This document shows, in pieces, positions 41,802 to 53,851 of a stretch of 64,000 nt of DNA. The notes beneath the pieces were generated by a model, which was not told where the DNA came from, searched no databases, and saw nothing but the letters and a program-made list of their open reading frames with translations. The stretch lies in contig BCKT01000007.1 of NCBI GenBank assembly GCA_003116875.1, positions 1,142,820-1,206,819 on the forward strand. Reading direction: 5' to 3'. Source of the DNA: Takashimella koratensis (Eukaryota; Basidiomycota; Tremellomycetes; Trichosporonales; Tetragoniomycetaceae). Each line of letters begins with the position of its first letter. Within the stretch, counting starts at the first letter, position 1. Made by a program: the position numbers and the translations under genes.

Positions 41802-44800
41802 ATGAAGGTAGGCTCACCCTCCTGACCTATTGCTCACCAGACAGTTCGGAAAGCAGATCCAGGCGTCTCAGGTCGCAGGATGGGGTCCACAATATCTCAA
41901 CTACAAGGTAAGCCAACATATCCTGACCTCACCCTAACCTTTAGGCTCTGAAGAAGATCATCAACTCGCTCGCGGCTGGTCGACCAGCGTCGGAAGCTTC
42001 TTTACTCGCGCTTGGCGGTCGGCCAAGTAAACGTCGATTCTCATCAAGCAGTCAACCGACGAGTTCTCCCATCGCCATCCCTGCGGATTCTGCCGCGCCC
42101 GATTTCGACGAGGAAGGGGAGGCCAAGGTGTCGACGAGTAACGGAGACCTCGAGCCGCTGCCACCAGAGACGGAGCCGCCTGCGCCCAGCCGTGGAGAGA
42201 GCATGCTCAGCTCTCAGAGCGGGAGCGTCGATCGAGGAGAAAGTTTCCGCGCGCATCGGGATGTCTTCTTCTTCACCCTCCAGCGCGAGTTGGAAAAGGT
42301 GCGTGGAGAGTGAAGAACTTAGCTGACTTGATAGATCAACGCGTTTTATTTGATTAAAGAGCGGGATCTGCGGTTACGACTGATGACGCTGTTGTCGAGC
42401 CGAAAACGGTTGTTGGAGAACCGACAACAAGCGGGGCATGACGAGTTGAGCGAGGAGGCAAGACGTACCGCCGAGTGGAGTAGTCTGGAGGAAGGATGGA
42501 GGCTGTTTGAGCGAGACCTGGGTAAACTTCAAGGGTTCATCGAGATCAACGCGACGGGCTTCCGAAAGATTCTCAAGAAATGGGACAAGCGGAGTAAGAG
42601 CAATACCAAGCAGCTTTATATCGAGCGACAAGTCGAAGTTCAACCTTGTTTCAACCGCGAGTTCATCGCCAAGCTGTCGGATATCGTTGCGGCCAACTTG
42701 ATCGATCTGGAGAACGCTTCCGAGCACCTATCTGCGAGTCTGTTCACCGATATGCCTGACGGTGGGCTGGGGATCGGCTTCGACCGCGAGTACGAGTCTG
42801 AGGGGGATGCGCTTGCGTTTGACGCTCTGCTCGACCTCGAGGCGTCGCTGCCCAAAGCTCTCGACTCGGGCCGTGACGCACTCGTCGACTGGCTCAAGGT
42901 CGCACACGCCCGGCAGATCCGCGACAAGGGAAAGCGCGTCATGCGTATCCTCTGGCGAGCGGCCATCTCGGTTCCCGACGACCTCGTCGACCTCGTCCTG
43001 GCCTCGGTCCAGCTCAACTTTGACTACATTGACACGATCAACGACCGCTCACCATTGCACCAAGCTTGTATCGCTGGTTCGCTCCGACTCGTCGCCATGT
43101 GCATCGACACGAACCCGCAACTTCTCGAGCGACCGGACGCTTACGGCCGTCGCCCATTGCACTACGCGGCGATGCACGGCCACCCGTCGATTGTCTCGCT
43201 GCTGTTGGAAAAAACAGCTGACCCATCAGCGACCGATATGGACGGTTGCACCCCTCTCATGCACGCTATCACTCACGGCCACCTCGAGGTCGTGCGCATC
43301 TTCGTCACAGAGGGTATCAACCTCGAGCCTACGGCCGTCTCCAACGACCTGATCCCGCTCTCCCTCGCGTGTCAGTACGGCCACCTCGAGGTTGCCCGGC
43401 TGCTCCTCCAGCGCGGCGCCAAGGTCATCCCCAACTCGGAGGGTCTCTACCCGATGCACTTTGCCGCCAAGGCGGGCCATGCCGCGATCTGCAGCCTGCT
43501 TGTCGAGGAGGACGTACCCACCGGAGGCGGCAAGGACGAGCAAGACAAATACAACCTCTGGACCCCTCTGCACCACGCCGCGGTCGGTGGAGAGCCCCGC
43601 CACCTCGCCTGCATCGAGATCCTCGTTCGCGCAGGCTGCAACGTCAACGTGCTTGACGAGTACAACAAGTCGCCAGGATGGTATGCGGCATGGTTTGGAC
43701 ACGTCGCGTGCTTGAATTTCTTCCTCGAATCCGGAGCCGTGTTGTCGTCTCGAGGCGAGGCGGCGGATATCAAGGGGATGGAGAATTTGGGTCTCGCTGC
43801 AGACCCACAAATGGATGCGCTCTCACCAGGCTCGGATCTCGAACTTGATGCGGCGGAAGAGTTTGAGCTCATTCCATCGTTGTCGCTACCCCCTCCTATC
43901 ATCCCGTAAGTGCTGTGACCCCATTGCAAAACCAAATCTAACAATGTGTCAGCCTCCGCGTGTACGGCCACGAGTTCCTTGCGAAACGCTGCCTCGTCCA
44001 GCTCTCCCTCGGTCACCCATTCCTCCGTGCGTCTGCTCCTAAGGTACCCCCTGTCAAGCTCTACTCGCGCTCGGGCCAGGACCAGCTTCACCTTTGGTCT
44101 TCACTCAAGCTCGTCATGACCTCGAAATCCGATACCTCTGCTGTCCCCCACAGCGTCATCCTCCCACTCGCCGACGAGCGCGAGGTCTTCAGCTTCCAAG
44201 TCCAGTCGCTCGCCGAGTTCACCCTCGAGCTCTCCCTCTACCCGACTTTCGGATCACGTGTCATTGGGCGTGCGATCATTCTCCCTTCTGTGTTCATGGA
44301 CATTCGATACCACCGCGGCTTTATCGCGCCACTTCTCGATCACCAATTGAAGACGATCGGCGAGGTCGCGCTGGAAGTTTCGTGTATCCGGCCATTCGAG
44401 GGCGCGCAGCTTGAGATTGGTGGTCGAGTCGAGACGTACTGGAAGTCCAAGGTCACCCCGTCCAACCCAACACAGGACCACGCGCACTCGTACCAGGCTC
44501 AACGATCGACAACGTCGCCTCGTCACGCACCTTCCTCGTCGAACGCACCCGAGTCGACGGTCGTCACCGCCTCTTCCTTGTCGGGCGAGTACGTCCTCAT
44601 CACTGTGCAAGTGACAAAAGACGGCCACCCGGTGGTGTACACCGAGTCCAAGCTCCCGATCGACGGTGTCGACGTGGGCGTTGCGGACGTCACGCTTGCA
44701 CAGTTCGAGTCTCTTGCCAAGTCCAAGGGACGGGAGCTTGTACCCCCTCCAGCAATCGAGGAAGGGGAAAGCGTGCACACCTCTTGGTCCCGTGCGCTAT

Positions 44801-45499
44801 CGACAGCTATGGCCTCGCTTGAGCACGCGTTATCCGCCCTCCCAGCAGAGGTCGGTAGCAATCTTGGCCTCAAGTACGCTCACGAGCAAGACGCCGAGAT
44901 GGACGGCGTCACAAAGAGTGTTGAGATCAACGGGTTCGTCGACGCCGTCTTGCAGGCTGTGTATGATGCTGGCAAGACATCACCAGGGAGGAAGATTATC
45001 TTCTCAAGCTTTGACCCGACCGTCTGCACGGCTCTCAACTGGAAACAGCCCAACTGTGAGCATGCCTCCCCGGCTACTTTCGTTTCTGAGTCGCTTGTTG
45101 ACCCCCTTAGACGCCGTGTTCTTCGCATCGCACTGTGGGTTGGCGAGAGAGCACTCTGCCCGGGCACTCATTCCCGCGCCGACCCACCAACTCGCTGACA
45201 ACCGATGCCTGTCGGTTCGTGAGGCCGTGCACTTTGCGAAATCCACAAACCTCCTCGGTGTCATTCTCGAAGCGGCACTGCTCGCGTCCGTCCCGTCGCT
45301 CGTGGCGTCGGTCAAGGACGCAGGGCTGTTGTTGGCGGCCTTTGGGGCAGGGGAGGATATCGCAAGCGTCAGGCTTGGAGCGTCGGATGGGCGTACCGTC
45401 GACGCGTTTGTCACTGACGGGTAAGTCAGAGTGCGGCCGGGAATGGGTAAGAGAGTGAGCTAATGATTGTGATACAGAATCATGTCGTTGACAATTTGA
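41802..45499 (+). CDS. PHO81: Pho81-type SPX-ankyrin-GDPD regulator
   Basis: Pho81 inhibits the Pho80-Pho85 kinase when phosphate is scarce, sensed as inositol pyrophosphate by its SPX domain. Exon 1 is just ATGAAG (41802-41807), and a 37-nt intron precedes TTCGGA, giving MKFGKQIQASQVAGWGPQYLNYKALKK. The SPX domain continues to RKILKKWDKRSK and ERQVEVQPCF. About six ankyrin repeats follow (RSPLHQACIAGS, RRPLHYAAMHGH, CTPLMHAITHGH, YPMHFAAKAGH, WTPLHHAAVGG, KSPGWYAAWFGH). The C-terminal region resembles a glycerophosphodiester phosphodiesterase fold (IIFSSFDPTVCTALNWKQPNYAVFFA). I did not find the catalytic HRG, so enzyme activity is doubtful, as in yeast Pho81. About 1,130 aa. The short last exon encodes IMSLTI. 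Confidence 0.92.
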
Positions 45500-46301
45500 G
45501 CCAACTCATGCGACGTAAACTCGATTCAATTCCCTCTTCGCCATCCCTTAAACTGTTCCTCTCCCTATTCTCACCGCCTCGTCATTCGCCTCTTTACCAA
45601 GATAGATACCCAATCCTGTGTCGTGTAAAAAAGAATCCAACATCCTTGGTCAAAGCAGACGTTGGCGTCGGTGTCGTTTACCACGTCCCGAGTCCTCTTA
45701 CTCTTGCCTTCTTCCACCTCCCCACACCATCACATAATCAACATAAAAACAAGACCCATGTTTCCCCGGTTTATTCCCAACATTGCTATAGTTTTGTGTA
45801 CCAGAACGTAAAAACGTTTCCGGCCAGGTAGTGGGGTAGGTGGACCCGATAAAGTCGGCGGAGAGGAAGAGGTCGCAGTGGTTTGGTTGGATAGGAAAAG
45901 AGGGCCGCCCTTGGGCGTTAGATAAGATGCAGCTCGTATGTCATCGGTCTCGCGAAACTGCCGTCTAGGTTGCTCACCCGCTCTAGAATGAGAGCCTGGT
46001 GATGATGACATTGTTGATGGCACTCGATCACTTTTTCCACTTGTGGCAGCCATCTCATCAAACACCACAGACAATATCATCTGCGCTTCAAAATTTCCCC
46101 TGCGGTCTTGAGGTTGGTCAAAGGACCTGCCGTCTCTCTAGGATCTGTTTCAGCCTATCCTTTGAGATCACCTGTGTGTTTGGTTGGTCGATACGGAGCC
46201 GCCCAAATTAGATGTTTAGCCTACCTCCCGTCTACTTTTACTTCTCCCTGTCTTTCACCACCATTGACCGCTCTGGATTATTGTTCACCGAGCACATCAA
46301 C
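45500..46301. other. Intergenic region, nothing recognised
   Basis: PHO81 terminator side and promoter of the coiled-coil gene. TATCCTTTGAGATC at 46156-46169 resembles the ATCCTTTGA core of the array promoters. No gene or RNA seen. Confidence 0.35.
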
Positions 46302-47794
46302 ATGTCGCGAATGATTGCACACTCAGCTTTTCACGACGTCGAGGTCGGATTCGAACGAGACGTGCCGATCACGCCTTTCATTTCTGAAAATTTTGAGCAG
46401 GTGCGTTTCGTCTCTGAGTGATTCATCACAGCTTCGTTTAGGACCATTCAAACCTGCATTTCCCTATCCTCTCCAGCGTTGCGTCATGTTATACCGTGTC
46501 GGACCATGTTCATAGTTGTTCGATAGCTAATCTCTAGTATTGACAGTACGTCAAACGACACGCCGACCTCGCCGAGCGAGAACAACTGGTCGCGATGCAA
46601 GAGAAAACAATGATGATGAGGGAAAAAATCGTGTTGAAGCGGGAACAAAAAATCACTCGAGACGAATCGACCATCGAAATCAACCCCAAATTACTCGAGG
46701 AGCTACGGATCGCCAATGAGAGGATTGCGAATCTGCGGGAGACGAATAGGAGAATGCGGATTGAGAACGAGGAGAACTTTAACGCGTTACTTGAAGAAAA
46801 CGAGAAGCTCGATAACCAAAATTCGGTAAGATTGAGGGGACAGACAAATACCAGCCTCGACCTACTACCATGACATACCTAATCCGATATCACGATTTAG
46901 CCAATGTCCAATGTTGGACTGAAAGCTGAAAGCTGAGAGCTAACCCTGTGATACGATTAGAAACATAACGCGAACAACGCGAGAATGGAATCCAAAGTTT
47001 CCGAGATTGTGCGCGAGTGTGGAGTGAAGTGTATCGAGGAGATCCCAGTGATGATCAAGGAGCTACGGAAGAAGTTGCGTGAATTGGAACGACAGGTTCA
47101 CTTTGCCCGAAATCACGGTACCAAGGAGTCAAAGACGGTTACGAGGGATACTCTCCTTGCCCGCGTACCAACTCCACCCGACACGCCGATCTCTACTCTC
47201 GATTCCACTCTTACCCCTCCGACGTCGAGTTTAACAAAGACGACCAGCAAGCCTCTCGCCCCTAGAGCCATCCCAGCTTCGATCGCTGCGACCGCTATTG
47301 CCTCTCCCACTGGTACGAGCTCCGCCTCAGACAGGGGATCCATCGCCCACGCTCATCGCGTCGTCTTCGTCCGTGATAGAGACGTCAGGTTCGGTCCCCT
47401 CTCTCCGAACTCGAAGACTAGCGAGCGTGGCGGTAATGAATCCATGATTGGAGGCAGGACTGGTAGCAGCGGCAGCGGCGACGACGGCATTGTGCGTTCT
47501 GATGGACCCAAACGGAAGCGAGAAGGAGATCAGATCCGGCCCGGGAAGAAAACGAGCACCAAACCGCGAGAGCATTGGTCATTGGAATCGAGGTATTCTC
47601 ACTGCTCTCAAGACCAAACCAACCCCAACCGCATTACCATTCCCCTTACCGACCCCACCCCAACCCCGACCCCGACCCCCATTCCCAAGCCGCCTAAACC
47701 CTTGAAGCGCCCGGGGTGGTACTATGTAGAAGACTCGCCCTCGCCTGCTGAGCCGGTGGTACTCAAGGCTTGGCTCAGGTCGGGCAGAGATTGA
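46302..47794 (+). CDS. Coiled-coil protein with LRSGRD tail, copy A
   Basis: Three exons (46302-46400, 46547-46825, 46961-47794), all phase 0, give 403 aa. Residues about 34-190 form a long coiled coil (LAEREQLVAMQEK, REKIVLKREQK, LLEELRIANERIANLRE), then ESKVSEIVRECGVKCIEEIPVMIKELRKKLRELE. A Pro/Ser/Thr-rich linker (RVPTPPDTP) and a PTPTPTPTP run precede the C-terminal block GWYYVEDSP...EPVVLKAWLRSGRD. The tail is shared with the gene at 48529 and the fragment at 31323, and the coiled coil and ECGVK/ACGVK segment with the former. No known domain recognised. The strict tail suggests a binding motif. Function unknown. Confidence 0.65.
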
Positions 47795-48528
47795 GGGTTG
47801 ACCACTATCAGATCAGAGGTGAAGATGGCAGTGGAGATTTTGATGTTGACAGCTTGTACATTATCTCTTCCATTATATTGCGTAACAATGCCATGCCTAG
47901 GATAGTACTATCGTCCGGTTTTATGCCGTCTGACCTGGTCTGATTGCTCAGTCTCATGCACCGGCTTTGATCGAGCATCACTATCAGTCTTCCACTCGGC
48001 AGTCTCATGATTATCCAGCATAGACTAGATTCCCCAAACTTTGCCTGTTCCACGGAGACCGGAAATGTTTACATACGTCTCCCCACCCCGTTCTCGCTCC
48101 CCTTCCTCTCTCCGTGCTCTCAGCCCCGGTAAACAGCTATCAACCCACACTCATCACCTGCGGGCTATAATAGCAGTCGCATCACATCACGCACAGACCT
48201 AGGTCTTTTTAGCCCCTTTACTGTTCTGCCCCCGCGCTACCCTCCAATTCATAAGTTTCAGAATGGTGACCGTGTTCTGTCCCTTCCTGGATCATTGCTT
48301 GGGGTCAATATGATAACGCTCTTGTGCACCTAGCATAAGCAAGTTCTTTCCTTCGGTAGTGTTTTCATCTCAACCATCAGAACACCTTTCTCTCACCTTC
48401 TTCTTCCTTCTCTGCCTTCATTATCATCATTCAACCACCCTATCCTCTACTTGCTTCCTCTCCCTTGATCCAACAGCCGCCAAACAACGAACAGACACTT
48501 CTCATACTCATTTTCGTTACGATCCAAC
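47795..48528. other. Intergenic region, nothing recognised
   Basis: Spacer between two paralogs. It holds C/T-rich promoter-like DNA and no conserved frame. Confidence 0.4.
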
Positions 48529-49684
48529 ATGCCAATCACGGACGAAGACCTTGCCAACCTCAATTCCGACGACGAGAGTGAAGCATCACCTGGTACAACA
48601 TCGCGTCCTACCGCCTCCCATCCGGGTTTCTCAATCACCCAGGTGAGCTGCTCTTCACCTCACCTACTGCCCAGTTACATGAACCCTTGCCAACCATCTA
48701 TGACTACCCTTAAGACCTACCAGGATCGGGCCTTATATACAGTCGTCGTCGGGGCCAACCGGTCAGCGTGTTCGATCAACTCCAACATGCTCGTAGACCG
48801 AGAGAAAGTGCTAGAAAGGCGCGAGGAAACAATCAAAATCCGTGAAGAAGCCGTACGAGCTCGTGAGAACCAAGCGACGGACCGGGAAAAAGCAGTAACT
48901 CAACGCGAGTCCAACCTTGTATCATCCTCACTACCTCCCTTCAACCAGAATCCGAACTGCGATGAGCTTCATCACGAGAACGACGCACTACGAGCCGAGA
49001 TCGAGGAGTTAGGCAAAGCATTAGCGGTAAGTCCGAACAGTCGCACCGATTGCTGATCTTGGTTTTCCAGAACAGAGACAAGGCTGTGAATCGTGTCTCC
49101 AGGAGAGTAGAGGAGATCGCATCGGCTTGTGGTGTCAAGGAAGTAGAGGAGATTCCTGAAGCGTTTGAGAGACTTCGACGAAAGTTGAGAAATATCGAAC
49201 AACTCGCTGCGATACAAATGGATGTACCTGTACCGGGAGAAGCGTACCACGTCCGGTGCCAACTCCGCCTGCGACTCCTGCTGGCGAAGTTTCAGCCCCT
49301 ATGAACCTAACCGCCCTAGCAGCCTCCAAGCTCTCGGCCTCCCTTGTCACCCCGCTCGCCCTTGACGCGCCTATCGCCCGTTCGTCCGGTTCTCATCCTG
49401 TACCACCTACAACCGCCTCTACACCTCCTGCTCCTCCCCGGAAGAGAAAACGCACAACCCACCTGAGCTTCGAGAAACCAAGCAGCTACATACGACGTAA
49501 AAAGAATAGGGAAGTCACCCAAATTTGCCCTCCAGCTCTCGCCCCCTCTTCCTCGGAACATGTAAACGCAACAACGAAGCGTGTAGCTCCCCTTAGAGTT
49601 CGGAAAGATTGGTGGGAGTATGTTCCGGATGAGATCTCAGGTCCCGTCGAGGTGAAAAGTCGACTGAGGTCGGGTAGAAATTGA
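48529..49684 (+). pseudogene. Coiled-coil protein with LRSGRN tail, copy B, frameshifted
   Basis: Exons 48529-48642, 48724-49026 and 49071 onward join in phase 0, with the same intron plan as copy A. The coiled coil reads MLVDREKVLERREETIKIREEA and RENQATDREKAVTQRES. RRVEEIASACGVKEVEEIPEAFERLRRKLRNIE aligns with the ECGVK block of copy A. Near 49253 the frame breaks: the VPTPPATP segment that follows, equivalent to RVPTPPDTP in copy A, lies in another frame. One base is missing relative to copy A. I found no GT donor from 49220 to 49260 whose phase would restore it. The downstream frame then runs to PVEVKSRLRSGRN with stop at 49684. Either a recent pseudogene or a sequence error. Confidence 0.6.
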
Positions 49685-49808
49685 AGATCGGTTGAGATGT
49701 GAGATGTGATGCGTCGCGGGTGAGAATAAATGTACAGTAGCACGAGGGGCATGGGTACAATCACGAATGCATCGCTACAGTCTGTGGTGATACAAGCTCA
49801 ACCTCCGC

Positions 49809-51384
49809 TTAACCTATCAAACGCATGAACCTTGCCCAATTCCGTTCCACTGTCCGCACGGTCCATACGATGTCATCCACTTCTTTCCCATTTTCATCCC
49901 AAACCATTTCCTCCTCTTCCGTCATCTCCCACTCCCCCTCCTCTCCTTCTCCTCCTTCCACACCCTCTAATTTCCATCCTTTACATTTACTTATCCAGAC
50001 CGCTGCAGCCCAAACCAACCTCGTCATTTCCCTCACATCATGAGTATCGCTCTCTACCAGCATCCTATCCTTGTTAATAGCACGGATAGCCTCCCCGCCC
50101 TTCCCCGAACGGCCAGTGACGAGTACCGAGGGTGAGAAGTAGAGGTTGTTCAGTGCCCGCTGCGCTTGGATGAGAGAGGGTGCGGAGAGACCACCACATG
50201 AGTGGAGGTCAACGTTGAGGGAGTTGGTGAATTGTGTGCGGTGTCGGTCGCGCATGAGTGTGAGCACCTCGAGGGTTGCGCCTGTAAGGGTTGAGGTAAG
50301 AGAAGGGAAAAGACGGCAAAGATCGGGGAAAGGAGAGAAGGCGATGGCAATTACGTGAAAGTGTAAGTACAATCATGACTGTGAGGGCAAGAGTCAAACT
50401 CACCAGCAGCAGCGACACTATGAAAGCTGACATTGATTCCAAACTCGACCGCAATCTCGAGCTGCGCTTCCACGATTGCCCTCTGGTGCGTCATGCTCGT
50501 TTTGAACGGAGTGAGTTTTTTCCACTCTCCCTCGTTTCCCGCCGTCTCCTCTTCCTTCCCTTCTTTCCCTTCTTTCCCTTCTATTCGGTCTCCCTCTTCC
50601 CCTGCCTTCCCTTTCTTCTTCTCCTCTCCCTTAACCCCCCCCACATCCTCTCGTTTCTTCTCCGCCATCTCTTCCCAGACTCCTTTCGCCTCCAGAGGCC
50701 AACGACACCTCGCACCTCCATCTAATCCGATCTCACCAACCATCGTTAGCCTCCCCTCCTCCAGGGACGCGCGGATATCGCTCCTCATCTTCTCCAGAAG
50801 CGGGGCGAAAGGGATCGGGTCAGGGAGGTAGGGTAAAAGTGAGGATAAGAGGGGGGCAGTGGATGGGGATGGGTGGAAGACGGATGTATAGTGCGAGTGC
50901 TTGAAGTCCGGATCGGAGGTAGTCGAGGAGTCGGAAAGGGTGTACCGATGGACAAACCACGGATGGTAGCCTGCATTGATATTAGCCATGAACACGGAGC
51001 ACCTGGTATTGATCACTCATTTAATGGGCAATGCGCCGGACCTGACACGGCGGGCAGCAGAGGCTGAGAAAGAGCCACAAGCCACGAGTGACAAGTCATA
51101 AGTCACGTACCAAAGCAGTTTATTACACGAGTAGACGAGCTCCCTCCTGCCCAATCTTCTCCCTTCCACCCCCTCTCGCGACCCAAGTCCACCACTAGAC
51201 CCTGGTCATCTGTCGTCGTCGCCATCGCCGCGAGACCGCCAAGTTGAACTGCGTCGTAGTCGCTGGGCGGGAGAGGTGTGTCTGTCGGATGACAGTGGGC
51301 GTCGGTCACTGGTGGAGTCGGAAAGAAGGGATAAACGGGATAGAGATTATCAGAGGAGATGAGAGCAAGGTCAGCGAGGGACAT
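49809..51384 (-). CDS. SCN1: TatD-family metal hydrolase, Scn1-like
   Basis: From MSLADLALISS (51384) the protein carries the TatD opening motif VTDAHCHPTD. Later come VGEIGLDG, GINVSFHSVAAAG, VDLHSCGGLS and MLVESDTHD, the usual order of metal-binding motifs. The pattern and fungal context match Cut9-interacting protein Scn1, a TatD-like protein of unclear activity. Two charged insertions stand out: a Lys/Glu-rich stretch (KKREDVGGVKGEEKKKGKAGE onward) and a Glu-rich loop near the C-terminus (GEEGEWEMTEEEE). A phase-matched upstream exon starting at 51578 would add a His-rich leader (MCKGHNHDNDGGHVHN). I kept the shorter form because the hydrolase core is complete without it. Confidence 0.78.
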
Positions 51385-51800
51385 TCGTGAAGAGAAGAGA
51401 GAGAAAGTGAGGGGACGGGCTGGGAGATAGGAGATGGAAAACACATACGATGTGAGAGGACGTGACCAGGCGGGAGGGTCAACGTCAAAGGATCAGGTGC
51501 CGCCAGAGGGTCAGAGCTGTCGTCGCCTTTATTGTGGACATGCCCTCCGTCGTTGTCATGGTTGTGTCCTTTACACATTGGAGCAGGGTGGGTGGATGGT
51601 CCAGACTGACAAATGTTCTCGTCGCGCGAGTGACTCGCCTCCACCTGACGTAACGGGGTGTGACGGCAAGTACTTTTTATGCCATGTGTGTGAATGGTAG
51701 TAATCAGTTGCTGGTAACCAGGCACGTCCCATGTATTTTGTTGACGCGACTCTCATCTTCCCCTCTATCCTCTGAATCGTCCTTACATTTGCATAGCAAC

Positions 51801-53534
51801 ATGGCCCCTATCCGGAACCACGACTCGCCCTCTTCGTCGTCTCGACCCGGGCCCAGCACCCAGAATGGGAATGGAGACGCCGAGAGCCGCGAGGAATTGC
51901 GCCGACGCGCGAGGGAGAAAGTGTTTGAGAGACAGTCAGAGGAGGAGAAACAGAGGTTGAGAAGAGATTATCACGAGTTGCAGAATAAAGCGGATGGTGA
52001 GTGCCGTACGACGAGGACACTGGTTCGAGGAGAGATAGAGAGAGGAGGAGCTTCCAGTAATGTAGAGGAGGGTGAAGTAGAGTGGACGAGGAGTGTCCGT
52101 TACTGACGAGCGCAGATATGAAGGGCAATTTGGAAAACATCAAAGCGAAAGAACTACGACAGCAGCTTCGCAATTCAGACAACCTACTCAGAAACGGTAA
52201 GTAGCCTCTCTTATTCTACGTTCAACCTCTCGACAGGGAAAGTGAGGACGTGGCTGATATCTTTTGACTCGTAGTCAAGGACACGGGGATGGCGAGTATC
52301 GATGCGCGGTTGTTCATTACGACAACGGATACGGCGGCGAATCTTGTTCGGAAGATGAAGATTGGAGGTGGGGCTTTGGACCTGGACGAGATCCTGAACC
52401 GGTGCGTAATAGGAATGGAGTTTGGTCGAGGAGTGACTGAAACGCCGGGTGAGACTTTGGTCGCTGACGTAGCGTAGGATCAAGGTCGAGCTGGCAAAGG
52501 GCGGAGTTGAGGAGGAAGACGACGAGGAGGAAGATGAGATTGATGATGACGAAGGGAGTCAGAGACGTAGGAGGGCGGGAAGGCGGGCTGTTGGCGATTG
52601 GGAAAGTATCGGATGGCAAGCTGCCGCCCTCACCCGCCGCGTCCATGGCGTCGAATTCATGTAAGTGTCCTTCAACCCGTACAACGGCAGCAGAACCTAT
52701 CGCCGCTTGGTCGGTAGACGCTAGAAGAGAGGGACAAGAGACGCTGATGATGATTGGTTCATGGGATACAGGTACGGTCCACTCAGTGTCCAGCACCAAA
52801 AACGGACAGTCGCCAGGCGAGAGAAAGCGGCGAGACTCGCACCCGAGGTCAGACCTGATACGATCGTGCCCACTGGCGGGAAAGAGAAAGCGGACGAGAC
52901 GACGACGAACGTGATGCAGGTCAGTCCGCTTGGTCTATCACCACAACGGAGGAGAGAACGATACACTCCCTCTGCCTTGGTGCCTGCACCCCGCTGCTTG
53001 ACGCCGCTGACACTTCTTCTCAAACGTCTTCTCCGTCTCCGCAGGTAATGAAAGTACTCAAACGCCTCGACCCAACACGACAAGGTTACAATTTTTTCAA
53101 ACTCGTCGTGAACCCTAAAGATTTCGGACAAACTGTTGAGAATATGTTTTACACGAGTTTTTTGGTGAAAGATGGACGAGCGGGGATTCGTGTTGAGGAT
53201 GATGGAGAGGTTGTTATTCGTGAGTAGGAGTTTGAGATCAAGTCTGGATGGTTTTGAAGGGAGAAGAGGAGAAGAGTGGGCTGAGATTGATGTAGGTGAA
53301 TACGACCCGGATAACGCCGACCTCCAAGGCGACTTGCCAAGGAACCAAGTCGTCCTCGAGCTCGACGAGGAGACATGGAAAGTGAGTCGAGGTCTGGCTG
53401 CTGGAACGGGATCGTCATTGACTTCCTGATCTACTTTGCAGACTGCGGTCGAGGTGTTTGGGATCCAAGAGTCGGCGATCCCTCATCGTCAGCGAAAAGT
53501 CCAGGACGTCTCGGGAGGCAGGTGGTACACGTAA
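51801..53534 (+). CDS. NSE4: Smc5-Smc6 complex kleisin Nse4
   Basis: Nse4 bridges the heads of Smc5 and Smc6 and works in DNA repair and replication-fork stability. The N-terminus is MAPIRNHDSPSSSSR, then RDYHELQNKADDMKGNLENI. The kleisin helix region includes KDTGMASIDARLFITTTDTAANLVRKMKIGGGALDLDEIL. A long acidic block (EEEDDEEEDEIDDDEG) precedes GVEFMYGPLSVQHQKRTVARR. The C-terminal winged helix reads GYNFFKLVVNPKDFGQTVENMFYTSFLVKDGRAGIRVED and QVVLELDEETWK, ending RWYT. About eight introns. The exon EYDPDNAD joins through a split Arg codon. The FYTSFLVKDG block is diagnostic. Confidence 0.9.
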
Positions 53535-53851
53535 CGAGGTTGGGACGACGTAGGACAGGTGAACGTCAGGCGTATATTCGTCAGAGTGCGAAGAAGGGCG
53601 AAGATCAAGGCTCATGAGACGAAACGAGACGAGGTCAGATCAGATGAAGCACAATCATCCCCATGCAACACGTGTAGATATGTAGATATGATCGATGATG
53701 CGTATAGTTGTACAGTCATCCTGGGACATTCCCATTCTGGATGCAATCTTTCCTTTCAATCATCATGCGAAGTTGGTACCCATTGTGTTTAGGCAACCGC
53801 GTCAAGCTGTGCTCTTGTTCCTTTCTGCTTTTCTCTTCCCCTCACACCCAG

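Noticed and set aside
43226..43810. 194-codon minus-strand frame
   Set aside because: It is the mirror of the PHO81 ankyrin repeats, caused by GC-biased third positions.
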